A DNA stretch of 64,000 nt from Zavarzinia marina (GTDB lineage: Bacteria > Pseudomonadota > Alphaproteobacteria > Zavarziniales > Zavarziniaceae): assembly GCF_021568905.1 (NCBI RefSeq), contig NZ_JAKGSB010000003.1:62001-126000 (forward strand). Direction: 5' to 3'. Shown here piece by piece: positions 1 to 8,530 of this stretch. Each line of letters opens with the position of its first letter. Position 1 is the stretch's first letter. Under the pieces are notes generated by a model that was not told the origin of the DNA, searched no databases, and was given only the letters and a program-made list of their open reading frames with translations. Made by a program: the position numbers and the translations under genes.

Positions 1-10
1 CGGCGCCTGA

Positions 11-66
11 CACCGACGGGAAAACCCGCCACCGACGGGAAAACCCGCCACCGACAGGAAAAAGCG
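11..66. repeat. Three tandem 19-bp repeats upstream of the AraC-type regulator
   Basis: Units CACCGACGGGAAAACCCGC lie at 11-29 and 30-48 and are identical. A third, degenerate copy occupies 49-66. Each unit carries a short GGG-AAAA-CCC dyad. The array ends about 70 bp before the regulator start, where operators or activator half-sites are usually found, but no function is shown. Confidence 0.75.
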
Positions 67-133
67 AATTCCGGCGTGGACGGTGCCGGGCCTAGAATTG
101 CCGGGCCCCTTGCGCCCCGACGATGGAGACGCG

Positions 134-1117
134 ATGACCGCCCGGCACCGCCCCGCCCCCGACGTCTTCTCCCTTTCCGAACTGATGCGGGAAGCGGCCG
201 AACTCGCGGTTCGGGTGGCGCCGGAGGTCCCGGCCGACATGGCGATGGAAACGCCGCTGTTTTCGGGCCGCATCGCGGCGACGGAAGTGCAGCCCGGCCT
301 TGTCGCCACCTGTCACGACATCACCTATGCCGACGACGGCGAAATGGCCATGGATGTCGACCGCTCCCTGGTCTTCGGCCTGCATCTGGGCGGGGCGGCG
401 GATCGGATGGAGATCAGGGGGCAGGGCACGGTCGAGCAGGAGAGGGGACAGGCCATGGTCATCGGCTTCGACGGGCCGGTGCGCTGCAGCCGGGCCTGGC
501 GCCAGGGCCAGCACAGCCGCCTGTCGGGCTTCGTGCTGGCGCCCGCCTTCTTCGATCGCTTCGGCGCCCTGGTGGACGACGACGGCATCGCCGGCCTCGG
601 CGATCTGCTGCGGGCGGGCGGCATCCGGCGTCTCGCGCCGTCGCCCCGTCTCGCCGATCTGGCGCGCCGGGGCCTGGACCATCCCTATGGCGGCCCGCTG
701 GGCCAGATGTTCCTGGAAAGCAACACGCTCTCCCTGGTGGTCGAGGTGGCGAGCCTGCTGGGCGAGGAGCGGCGCCATATCGCGCGGATCGGCCGGCGCT
801 CCTACGAACGGGTGGCGGCGGCCCGCGCCATCCTGGACGACTCTCTTGTGGCACCGCCCAAGACCCTGGACCTGGCGCGCCGGGTCGGGGTCAACGTCAC
901 CAGCCTGCAGGATCATTTCCGCGCCGTCCTCGGCACCACCATCTTCGGCTATGTCCGCCGCCGCCGGCTGGAGATCGCCTGCCTGCTGCTGACAGAACAC
1001 GGCCTCGGCGTCGCCGAGGCGGGCTATCGCGTCGGCTTCGCCAGCCCGGCCGCCTTCAGCGCCGCCTATCGCCGCCATTTCGGCCATCCGCCCGGACAGC
1101 ACGTCCGCCGCGCCTGA
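134..1117 (+). CDS. AraC family transcriptional regulator, PchR-like
   Basis: A 327-residue protein. The C-terminal third (about residues 230-325) is an AraC-type double helix-turn-helix, with the run DLARRVGVNVTSLQDHF followed by the VAEAGYRVGFASPAAFSAAYRRHFG second helix-turn-helix region. The N-terminal two thirds look like the effector-sensing half of PchR-type siderophore regulators. I chose ATG 134 because GGAG lies 5 nt upstream; in-frame GTG codons at 83 and earlier have no such site. It directly precedes a Fur-boxed TonB receptor, an esterase and a siderophore reductase on the same strand, so it probably activates that module when the ferric siderophore is sensed. Family is firm; ligand is unknown. 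Confidence 0.85.
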   Translation: MTARHRPAPDVFSLSELMREAAELAVRVAPEVPADMAMETPLFSGRIAATEVQPGLVATCHDITYADDGEMAMDVDRSLVFGLHLGGAADRMEIRGQGTVEQERGQAMVIGFDGPVRCSRAWRQGQHSRLSGFVLAPAFFDRFGALVDDDGIAGLGDLLRAGGIRRLAPSPRLADLARRGLDHPYGGPLGQMFLESNTLSLVVEVASLLGEERRHIARIGRRSYERVAAARAILDDSLVAPPKTLDLARRVGVNVTSLQDHFRAVLGTTIFGYVRRRRLEIACLLLTEHGLGVAEAGYRVGFASPAAFSAAYRRHFGHPPGQHVRRA

Positions 1118-1195
1118 CCTGCTTCTGGCGACAGTGTTTCTGTGTCCCGCGACAGGGCGCGGCGTTCCGCGCCGCGCCATCGCCCGCTAGACTTG

Positions 1196-1218
1196 CATCT
1201 GATAGTCATTATCAGATG
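1196..1218. promoter_or_regulatory. Candidate Fur box
   Basis: A perfect inverted repeat with 9-bp arms, CATCTGATA and TATCAGATG, around a 5-bp centre. The middle reads GATAGTCATTATC, one base from the GATAATCATTATC core of the classical Fur box. It ends 8 nt before the receptor start codon, so repressor binding would cover the leader and ribosome-binding region. Confidence 0.75.
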
Positions 1219-1226
1219 TTGCGTCC

Positions 1227-3440
1227 ATGGACCGATCGACCTTCCTCATCCTGATGTCGGGCACCGCCGTCGGCATCGTCCTCGGCGCCGGCGTCGCGGC
1301 ATGGGCCCAAAATGCGGTGGCCGAGAATGCGGTGGCCGGGGATGCGGTCACGGCGGAAGAGCCCACCGTCCTCGACGTGGTGACGGTCAGCGCGACGCGC
1401 CAGGATACGGCGGAAGACCGCATGCCGGCCTCCGTGACGATCCTGCCGCCCGAGCGGATTTCCCCCGCCGCGCTCGACCCCGGGGCCGAGATCATGCGCC
1501 AGTCGCCCACGGGCAATTTCGTCGACCTGTCACGGGCGGGGGAGGCCTATGCGACCATGCGGGGCGTCGCCAGTCTCGGCTCCCCGCTCAATTCCCTCGA
1601 CAATACGGTGGGATTTTCGGTCGACGGCGTCCCCAGCAGCCTTGCCGGTTTCGCGCCGGTGCTGATGGACGTGCAGCAGGTCGAAGTGCTGCATGGGCCT
1701 CAGGGCACGGCCTTCGGACGAAACGCCATGGCCGGCGGTATCAATGTCGTCACCATGCCGGCCGACGGTTTCGCCGAAAGCCGCATCGACCTCGAGACCG
1801 GCAGCGACGGCTACAGCCTGGTGCAGGCCATGACGGCGGGCTGGCTCATGGCCGACGTGCTGGCCGGGCGCGCGGTCGTGCGCTGGCAAAACTACGACGG
1901 CGACATTTCCAATGTGATCACCGGCGGTACCGAAGGCGGCGTCGAACTGGGCGCCGGCCGCGCCAGCCTGCGCTTCACGCCGGACGAGACGCTGACCATC
2001 GACATCACGGGCGGTTACAGCCGCGACGAGCGCGACAATCCCGCCTATCTGCTCTACGAGACGCCGGATTTCCCGGTCAGCGCCTCCGACACCGAATCCT
2101 ACGGCCGGCGCGAGATCGGCCACGGCACCCTGACGATCGAGAAGGTGCTGGAGGATCTGACCCTGACCGCCATCACCGGCCTGCAGAACATCGACATCCA
2201 GAACGACGGCGATTTCAGCGACACCCTGCTCTATTCCTCCTATCTGGGCCTGCCGCCGATCCTGGATTTCGTGCCGGAAGCCCTGTTCACCAACCCCGAT
2301 CAGGACAAGATCGCGACGGGCGAGACGGAACGGATCTTCTTTCAGGAATTCCGCGCCAATGCGCCCGACGGCGCCGGCCTGCAATGGGTGGTCGGCGCCA
2401 ATTACTTCCGCTCCGACTACGAGATCCACCGCGACATGCAGACCCTGCTGTTCGCGGTGCTGAACGGCACGGTCGACAACGACATCGACAGCGAGACCTG
2501 GGCCGGCTTCGCCGACGTCACCATCCCCCTGTTCGAGAGCTGGAGCCTTTCGGGCGGCATCCGCATCGCCCACGACAGCCAGCATCTGGTGGGCCGCTTT
2601 CGCGGCAACGGCTATCCCGGCACCGAGGACAGTTTCGATCAGGACGGCGAATTCTCCGACGACTACGTCACCGGCCGCATCGCCCTGGCGCGGCAATGGG
2701 GCGAGCGGGTGATGACCTATGCCTCGGTCGCCTGGGGTTACGCCTCCGGCGGATTCGAGCGTCTGACCCCCTATGCCGCCGAAGGGGCCGAAAGCGTGCC
2801 GTTTCGCCCGGCCCGGGCCGAGACCGTCGAGATCGGCGCCAAGCTCGGCCTGCTCGACTGGCTGCGCCTCGATCTCGGCCTGTTCCACAACGACGTGACC
2901 GACGGCCAGCTCGCCTCCTTCGATCCGGATACGATCCAGATCTTCTTCGCCAATCAGGACTATCGCAGCTATGGCTTCGAGGCGAGCCTGCTGGCGGAAC
3001 CGGTGCGGGGGCTGACCTTCCGGGCCGGCGCCGGCTTCACCGAGACGCGTCAGGGCGAGACCACGGCCGACTCCGCGGCGGCGGGGGCGGCCAAGGGCAA
3101 CAAGGTGCCGATGGTGCCGACCTGGACCGTCAATCTCGCCCTCGACTACAGAATGCCGCTCGGTTTCGCCGGCCTGCCCGGGGCCTTCGTCGTCGGCGCC
3201 GACTATCAATATGTCGGCTCGCGCCAGACCGATGCCGCCAACAGTGCCAAGCTCGATCCCTATACCATCGTCAATGCCCGCGCCGGCTGGCAGGGGGAAC
3301 ATCTGGGGTTCTATGCCTTCGGCCGCGACATGCTGGATTCCCGGCCGATCTCCTTCGCGGCGCCGTTCCGCGACGGCGTCACCGGGGTCTATGTCGGCCG
3401 GGGCCGGATGGTCGGTCTCGGCATGAACGTGAAATGGTGA
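1227..3440 (+). CDS. TonB-dependent outer-membrane siderophore receptor
   Basis: A 737-residue protein that starts with a signal-peptide-like segment (about residues 1-28, ending AAWAQ), followed by a TonB-box-like stretch DVVTVSATR. A plug domain follows, with motifs such as VEVLHGPQGTAFGRNAMAG. The beta-barrel ends in an aromatic residue (NVKW), as outer-membrane barrels do. It should import a ferric siderophore using TonB energy. Start ATG 1227 has no clear Shine-Dalgarno because the Fur-box palindrome occupies that space. Its stop overlaps the next gene start. Substrate cannot be read from sequence, but the flanking AraC regulator, esterase and SIP reductase fit a catecholate or similar ester siderophore. 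Confidence 0.9.
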   Translation: MDRSTFLILMSGTAVGIVLGAGVAAWAQNAVAENAVAGDAVTAEEPTVLDVVTVSATRQDTAEDRMPASVTILPPERISPAALDPGAEIMRQSPTGNFVDLSRAGEAYATMRGVASLGSPLNSLDNTVGFSVDGVPSSLAGFAPVLMDVQQVEVLHGPQGTAFGRNAMAGGINVVTMPADGFAESRIDLETGSDGYSLVQAMTAGWLMADVLAGRAVVRWQNYDGDISNVITGGTEGGVELGAGRASLRFTPDETLTIDITGGYSRDERDNPAYLLYETPDFPVSASDTESYGRREIGHGTLTIEKVLEDLTLTAITGLQNIDIQNDGDFSDTLLYSSYLGLPPILDFVPEALFTNPDQDKIATGETERIFFQEFRANAPDGAGLQWVVGANYFRSDYEIHRDMQTLLFAVLNGTVDNDIDSETWAGFADVTIPLFESWSLSGGIRIAHDSQHLVGRFRGNGYPGTEDSFDQDGEFSDDYVTGRIALARQWGERVMTYASVAWGYASGGFERLTPYAAEGAESVPFRPARAETVEIGAKLGLLDWLRLDLGLFHNDVTDGQLASFDPDTIQIFFANQDYRSYGFEASLLAEPVRGLTFRAGAGFTETRQGETTADSAAAGAAKGNKVPMVPTWTVNLALDYRMPLGFAGLPGAFVVGADYQYVGSRQTDAANSAKLDPYTIVNARAGWQGEHLGFYAFGRDMLDSRPISFAAPFRDGVTGVYVGRGRMVGLGMNVKW

Positions 3441-4369
3441 CCATGTTCGGACGGGTGCTGCGCGAAGCCGGGCGGACGCTGGTGCGCCGGCACCAGCACG
3501 CCGCCATCCGCCGCCGGGTCCGCAGCATCGCCGGCGACGGCCTGGTGCCGGCGGCGGACGTCGGGGCCGAGGATATCGCGTGTCATGAGATCGAAGGGCC
3601 GGGCGGGCCGCATCGGATCCACGTCATGCTGCCGCCGGCGCCGGTGCCGCCTGGCGGCTATCCCGTGCTCTATCTGCTGGACGGGGATGCCTGGATCGGC
3701 ACGGCGGCGGATGCGCTTCGGGCCCAGGCGCGTTTTCCGGCCTTCAGCGGCGTCGGCCCCATCGCCCTCGTCGCCATCGGCTATCCGGGGCGGGAGCCGG
3801 TGAACCTCGGCCGGCGCGCGCGCGATTTCCTACCGCCTCACACCTCGCCGAAGCTGGCCGACCGCTTCATGCAGGGCGCGCCCTGGCACCAGCCGGGCGG
3901 CGCCGACGCCTTCCTCGACTTCCTGACCGGGCCGCTGGCGGCGGCACTCTGTCGCCGCTATCCGCTCGACATGGCGCGCCGCAGCCTGTGCGGCCAATCC
4001 TTCGGCGGGTATTTCGCGCTTCACGCCTTTCTCGCGCGGCCGGACGCCTTTCGCCGCATCGCGGCGATCAGCCCCTCCCTCTGGTGGGATGCGGAAAGTC
4101 TCGTCCGTTCGGCGCCGGAACGGATCGCGGCGCTGGCGCCCGAAACTTCGCCCCACCTCTTCATCGCCGTCGCCGAACACGAAATGCCGGGGCGCGACGA
4201 TATCTGTCGCAAGATGATCGAACACACGCGCGATTTCGCCGCCCTGGCGACGGCACGCGGCTTGAACGCGGAATGGCGCGAGTTGAAGGGGGAAAACCAC
4301 CAATCCGCCCTGACCGCCGCGATCTCCGCCGTGCTCCGCTTCGCGGCACCAGTGGGGGTGGACGGCTGA
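3434..4369 (+). CDS. Alpha/beta hydrolase, enterochelin-esterase-like
   Basis: A 311-residue putative esterase of the Esterase_D / Fes-IroE type. The nucleophile elbow G-Q-S-F-G places Ser189, an acidic stretch AVAEHEMPGRDD follows, and ENHQSA supplies a likely catalytic His289. The segment PVLYLLDGDAWIG is typical of this family. It probably hydrolyses the ester backbone of an imported siderophore to release iron. ATG 3434 overlaps the receptor stop (ATGGTGA), with a second in-frame ATG at 3443, so translation is coupled. No signal peptide is evident. Substrate is inferred from neighbours. Confidence 0.8.
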   Translation: MVTMFGRVLREAGRTLVRRHQHAAIRRRVRSIAGDGLVPAADVGAEDIACHEIEGPGGPHRIHVMLPPAPVPPGGYPVLYLLDGDAWIGTAADALRAQARFPAFSGVGPIALVAIGYPGREPVNLGRRARDFLPPHTSPKLADRFMQGAPWHQPGGADAFLDFLTGPLAAALCRRYPLDMARRSLCGQSFGGYFALHAFLARPDAFRRIAAISPSLWWDAESLVRSAPERIAALAPETSPHLFIAVAEHEMPGRDDICRKMIEHTRDFAALATARGLNAEWRELKGENHQSALTAAISAVLRFAAPVGVDG

Positions 4370-5124
4370 TGGCGGCGCAACGGATGCTGACCGTGACCGG
4401 TGCCGAGGCCGTGACCCCGCGCATGCGCCGCATCGCCTTCGCCGGTGACGTGGCGGGTTTCATGCGCGACGATCAGATGCATCTGCGCCTGATGGTGCCG
4501 GTCGCGGGCGGGGGGATTGCGCCCCGGAAATATACCGTGCGCCGATTCGATGCAGCCGCCGGCCGGATCGAGATCGATTTCGCGCTCCACGACGAACCGG
4601 GGCCCGGTGCCGCCTGGGGGGCCGCGGCCCGGCCCGGCGACAGGATCGCCGCCATCGGACCCGGCGGCGGCGGCTTCACGGCGGCGCCCTGGTGCCTCCT
4701 GCTCGGCGACGAGGCGGGCCTGCCGGCGATCGGGCGCATCGTCGAGGGGCTGGCGCCGGGTGTCCGCGCCACGGCCCTGATCGAGGTCGACGGGCCGGCG
4801 GACGAACAGGCCTTCGACGTCGGCGCGGATGCGGCGATCCGCTGGCTGCATCGGAACGGGGCCGCGGCGGGGACGACGGATCTGCTGCTTCGGGGATTGC
4901 GCGACATTGCCTTTCCGGCCGATCCGGCGGAAATCTCGGTCTGGGCCGGGGTGGAGCATCAGGCCTTTCACGCCATCCGCGACCACCTGCGCGATGACCT
5001 GGGCCTGCCCCGCGCCTGCCACACCGTCGTCGCCTATTGGCGCCGCGACAGCGCGCAGAGGAGCCTGGCCGCATCCCTGGCCGGGCTCGGCCGGCGCCTG
5101 TTCGGCGCTCAGGCGGAAGGCTGA
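4369..5124 (+). CDS. Siderophore-interacting protein (ferric-siderophore reductase, ViuB/YqjH-like)
   Basis: A 251-residue flavin- and NAD(P)H-binding reductase of the SIP family. RKYTVRRFD is the FAD-binding motif, LLLGDEAGLPAIGRI forms the nucleotide-binding start of the second half, and VWAGVEHQAFHAIRDHL followed by a C-terminal VVAYWRR closes the domain. It should reduce Fe(III) in an imported siderophore so that iron is released in the cytoplasm. Start ATG 4369 overlaps the esterase stop by one base (TGATG). Its 3' end overlaps the convergent isomerase gene by 16 bp. Confidence 0.88.
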   Translation: MAAQRMLTVTGAEAVTPRMRRIAFAGDVAGFMRDDQMHLRLMVPVAGGGIAPRKYTVRRFDAAAGRIEIDFALHDEPGPGAAWGAAARPGDRIAAIGPGGGGFTAAPWCLLLGDEAGLPAIGRIVEGLAPGVRATALIEVDGPADEQAFDVGADAAIRWLHRNGAAAGTTDLLLRGLRDIAFPADPAEISVWAGVEHQAFHAIRDHLRDDLGLPRACHTVVAYWRRDSAQRSLAASLAGLGRRLFGAQAEG

Positions 5125-5888
5125 CGCCGGCGGAACCAGTCCAGCCCCGCCATCGTGCCGTCGCGCGGCACATATTCGCAGCCGACCCAACCCCGATAGT
5201 CCAGCCGGTCCAATTCGTCGAACAGAAAGGGGAAGTTCAACTCCTCCCCGTCCGGTTCGTGGCGGGAGGGGACCCCGGCGATCTGGACATGGCCGATGAT
5301 CGGCATCAGGCGGCGCAGCGCCATGGTCACGTCGCCGTGCAGGATCTGGCGGTGGAAGACGTCGAATTGAAGTCTGACGTTCGGCAGGCCGAGGCCATGG
5401 ATCAGGTCCTCGGCAAAGCCGAAATCGTCCAGGAAGTAACCCGGCATGGAACGCCGGTTGATCGGCTCCAGCATCAGGTCGATGTTCCTTTCGTGCAGCT
5501 TTTCGGCGGCATGGCCGACGGCGCGGCGATAGGCGTCGACGGCGGCGGGACTGCCGCGTTCGGCGATGCCGGCCATCATGTGGATACGGTGGACACCCGT
5601 CGCCTCGGCATAGGGCAGGGCGGTCTCGATCCCCCTGCGCACATCGTCGAACCGGCCGGGCAGGGCGGCGAGGCCCCGTTCGCCGGCCGCCCAGTCGCCG
5701 GGCGGCAGGTTGAACAAGGCCAGTGTCAGGCCGTTCCGCGCCAGCCGGCCGGCGATCGCGTCGGGCGCATGGTCATAGGGAAAGAGGCATTCGACCGCCT
5801 CGAAACCCGCATCCGCCGCCGCGTCGAAACGGTCCAGGAAATCCCATTCGCCGAACATCAGGGAGAGATTGGCGGCGAAGCGCGGCAT
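5109..5888 (-). CDS. hyi: Hydroxypyruvate isomerase-like TIM-barrel protein
   Basis: A 259-residue Hyi/OtnI-type sugar-phosphate-isomerase barrel. Family features include RFAANLSLMFGE at the start, the LMLEPINRRSMPGYFL metal-ligand strand, LQFDVFHRQI and the C-terminal WVGCEYVPRDGT. Homologs interconvert hydroxypyruvate and tartronate semialdehyde, or 2-oxo-tetronate isomers. I start at ATG 5888, 5 bp after the yejF stop, rather than at an upstream TTG (5897) that overlaps yejF. It is the last gene of the yej operon, an unexpected partner for a peptide importer. It converges on the siderophore reductase gene with a 16-bp overlap. Exact substrate is uncertain. Confidence 0.8.
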   Translation of the reverse strand: MPRFAANLSLMFGEWDFLDRFDAAADAGFEAVECLFPYDHAPDAIAGRLARNGLTLALFNLPPGDWAAGERGLAALPGRFDDVRRGIETALPYAEATGVHRIHMMAGIAERGSPAAVDAYRRAVGHAAEKLHERNIDLMLEPINRRSMPGYFLDDFGFAEDLIHGLGLPNVRLQFDVFHRQILHGDVTMALRRLMPIIGHVQIAGVPSRHEPDGEELNFPFLFDELDRLDYRGWVGCEYVPRDGTMAGLDWFRRRQPSA

Positions 5889-5893
5889 GGGTC

Positions 5894-7495
5894 TCAACCG
5901 TCCAGCATGGCGGCGTCGATCAGCGCCTTGGTATAGGCTTCGCGCGGGGCGGCGATGACGTCCTCCACCATGCCCTGTTCGACGATTTCGCCATGGTGCA
6001 GCACGATCATGCGGTGGCTCATGGCGCGGACCACCTTCAGATCGTGGGAGATGAACAGATAGGCGAAGCCGCGCCGTGCCTGAAGGCCGCGCAGCAGTTC
6101 GACGATCTGGCGCTGGATCGAGCGGTCGAGGGCGGAGGTCGGCTCGTCCAGCACCACGAGATCGGGATCGAGGGCCAGCGCCCGGGCGATCGCCACGCGC
6201 TGGCGCTGCCCGCCCGAGAATTCATGAGGGAAGCGGTCGATCATCTCGGGGTCCAGGCCGACTTCGGCCAGCGCCCCCTGAACCCGGGCACGCCGGGCCG
6301 CCCGGTCGGGCTCGATGCCATGGGCCGCAAGTCCCTCGCCCACCACCTCGCCGATGGTCATGCGCGGGCTGAGGCTGCCGTAGGGATCCTGGAACACGAC
6401 CTGGAAGGCCCGGCGCTTGTCGCGCAGCGCCCGGCCCGACAGCGCGCGCAGATCATGGCCGAGGAAGGTGATGCGCCCGCCGGACTTCAGGAGGCGCAGC
6501 AGGGCGAAACCCAGCGTCGACTTGCCCGAGCCGCTTTCGCCGACCACCGCCAGGGTCTCGCCCCGGCGGATGGCAAGGCCGACGCCCCGCACCGCGACCA
6601 GGGATTTCGTCGCGACACCGAAGAGGTTCCGCTTCAGCGGAAAGGAGACGGTGATGTCCGCCGCCTCGATCACCGTCGGGGCGTCCGCCGCCACCGGTTC
6701 CGGGCGGCCCGCCGGCTCCGCCGCGATCAGGTGGCGGGTGTAGTCGTGCGCGGGGGCGGCGAAGATCCGTTCCGTCGGGCCGTCCTCGACCAGGCGGCCC
6801 TCGTGCATCACCAGGACGCGGTGGGCGTGTTTGCGCACGATGTTGAGGTTATGGGTGATCAGAAGGAGGCCGAGGCCGCGCTCGCGCACCAGATGGTCCA
6901 GCAGTTCGAGGATCCTGGCCTCCACCGTCACGTCGAGGGCGGTGGTCGGCTCGTCGGCGATCAGCAGGCGGGGCTCGCCCGCCAGCGCCATGGCGATCAT
7001 CACGCGCTGGCGCTGGCCACCGGACAATTCGTGGGGAAAGGCGTCGAGCCGGCTGGCCAGCGCCTCCAGCCCGACTTCCGCCAGCAGTTCGACGATCCGT
7101 ACCCGCCGCTCCGACGCCGACAGTCTGGTGCGGAGCGCCAGCACCTCGTCGATCTGGCGGCCGATCCGGTGCAGGGGATTGAGCGCCGTCATCGGCTCCT
7201 GGAAGATCATGGCGGCGACGGCGCCGCGCATGGCGCGCAGAACCGTCTCGCCCGCGCCGACCATTTCCTGGCCGTCGAGCACGATGGAACCCGCCGGATT
7301 GCTGCCCAGCCCCTTGGGCAGCAGTTGCAGGACCGAAAGCGCGGTGACCGATTTGCCGGACCCGCTCTCCCCGACCAGGGCCACGACCTCGCCGGGGGCG
7401 ACGGTCAGGGATACGCCTTCGACCACGTCGCGTGGTCCCTTTTCCGTGCGAAAGCGCACCGAGAGGTCGCGGATCGAGAGGATGGGATCGCTCAT
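5894..7495 (-). CDS. yejF: Peptide ABC transporter ATP-binding protein, two fused cassettes (YejF-like)
   Basis: A 533-residue protein, close to the about 529 residues of E. coli YejF. It holds two complete ATPase cassettes in tandem. Each has a Walker A (GESGSGKS), a signature LSGGQRQRV (FSGGQRQRV in the second), a Walker B ending DEPT and a switch His. It powers import through YejB/YejE. Start ATG 7495 overlaps the yejE stop by 4 bp (ATGA), showing tight coupling. In enterobacteria and Brucella, Yej transporters import microcin C or influence resistance to antimicrobial peptides. Confidence 0.92.
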   Translation of the reverse strand: MSDPILSIRDLSVRFRTEKGPRDVVEGVSLTVAPGEVVALVGESGSGKSVTALSVLQLLPKGLGSNPAGSIVLDGQEMVGAGETVLRAMRGAVAAMIFQEPMTALNPLHRIGRQIDEVLALRTRLSASERRVRIVELLAEVGLEALASRLDAFPHELSGGQRQRVMIAMALAGEPRLLIADEPTTALDVTVEARILELLDHLVRERGLGLLLITHNLNIVRKHAHRVLVMHEGRLVEDGPTERIFAAPAHDYTRHLIAAEPAGRPEPVAADAPTVIEAADITVSFPLKRNLFGVATKSLVAVRGVGLAIRRGETLAVVGESGSGKSTLGFALLRLLKSGGRITFLGHDLRALSGRALRDKRRAFQVVFQDPYGSLSPRMTIGEVVGEGLAAHGIEPDRAARRARVQGALAEVGLDPEMIDRFPHEFSGGQRQRVAIARALALDPDLVVLDEPTSALDRSIQRQIVELLRGLQARRGFAYLFISHDLKVVRAMSHRMIVLHHGEIVEQGMVEDVIAAPREAYTKALIDAAMLDG

Positions 7496-8526
7496 GGCCC
7501 GCGCCTCGGGTCGAAGGCATCCCGCGTAGCCTCGCCGATGAAGACGAGGAGGCTGAGCAGGATCGCCACGGTGAAGAAGGCCGACAGCGGGATCCAGGGC
7601 GCCTGTACCGCCAGATCCTTGGCCTGGGACAGCAGCTTGCCGAGGGACGGCGCCGATTGCTCGAGGCCGAAGCGCAGATAGTCGAGGGAGGTGAGGGTGG
7701 CGATCGAACCGTTCATGACGAAGGGCATCATGGTCACGGTGGCGACCAGCGTATTGGGCAGCACATGGCGCAGCATGATCCGCGTGCTGGGCAGGCCCAG
7801 GGCCTTGGCGGCGCGGACATAGTCGAAATTCCGCGCCCGCAGCGCCTCCGCCCGGACGAGGCCGACCAGTTCCATCCAGGAGAACAGCAGCATGATGCCG
7901 AGCAGCCAGATGAAGGTGGGCTCGATCACCGCCGACAGGATGATGAGGAGATAGAGGACCGGCATGCCCGACCAGATCTCGATGAAGCGCTGGAGGAAGA
8001 GATCGGTCAGCCCACCCAGATAACCCTGCAGCAGACCGGCCAGCACGCCGATCACGCTGGAGGCGACGGTCAGGGCCAGGCCGAAGAGGATGGAGATCCG
8101 GAAACCGTAGATCAGGGTCGCGGTGATGTCGCGCCCGTCGTTGTCGGTGCCGAGCCAGTTGCGCGCGGAAGGCGCCGCCGGATAGGGCGCGGCGTCGCGC
8201 ACCACCGTGTCCCAGGAAAAGGGGATCAGGGGCCAGATCACGGTGGCGCCCTTCTCGGCGAAGAGATCGGCCATGAAGGGGGCGGTGTAATCGGCCGGCG
8301 TGTCGAAGTCGCCGCCCAGTTCCGTCTCGGTGTAATCCTGGAAGACCGGGAAATAGGCCTGCCCCTCCATCCCGATATAGAGCGGGCGGTCGTTGGCGAT
8401 GAATTCGGCGAAGAGGCTGAGACCGAACAGGCCAAGGAAGATCCACAGCGACCAGAAGCCCCGGCGGTTGGCGCGAAAGCGCGCGAGGCGGCGGCGTGTC
8501 AGGGGCGTGAGCTGGAAGCGGGCCAT
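7492..8526 (-). CDS. yejE: Peptide ABC transporter permease (YejE-like)
   Basis: A 344-residue inner-membrane permease. It has an N-terminal OppC-type segment (RRRLARFRANRRGFWSLWIF) leading into the first membrane helix, a large periplasmic insert, and then the binding-protein-dependent transport domain. The EAA-loop region reads VRAAKALGLPSTRIMLRHVLPNTL, as in DppC/YejE proteins. ATG 8526 follows the yejB stop by 4 bp. Forms the membrane pore with YejB. Confidence 0.9.
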   Translation of the reverse strand: MARFQLTPLTRRRLARFRANRRGFWSLWIFLGLFGLSLFAEFIANDRPLYIGMEGQAYFPVFQDYTETELGGDFDTPADYTAPFMADLFAEKGATVIWPLIPFSWDTVVRDAAPYPAAPSARNWLGTDNDGRDITATLIYGFRISILFGLALTVASSVIGVLAGLLQGYLGGLTDLFLQRFIEIWSGMPVLYLLIILSAVIEPTFIWLLGIMLLFSWMELVGLVRAEALRARNFDYVRAAKALGLPSTRIMLRHVLPNTLVATVTMMPFVMNGSIATLTSLDYLRFGLEQSAPSLGKLLSQAKDLAVQAPWIPLSAFFTVAILLSLLVFIGEATRDAFDPRRGP

Positions 8527-8530
8527 GGCG

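Noticed and set aside
76-1254. 392-codon frame opposite in phase to the AraC gene
   Set aside because: Low-complexity Arg/Gly/Pro product; the real regulator occupies another frame with a ribosome-binding site.
1530-3302. Long minus-strand frame antisense to the TonB receptor
   Set aside because: A product of high GC bias; no start signal or recognisable domain.
5723-7681. 652-codon plus-strand frame over yejF/yejE
   Set aside because: Antisense shadow of two strongly conserved transporter genes.
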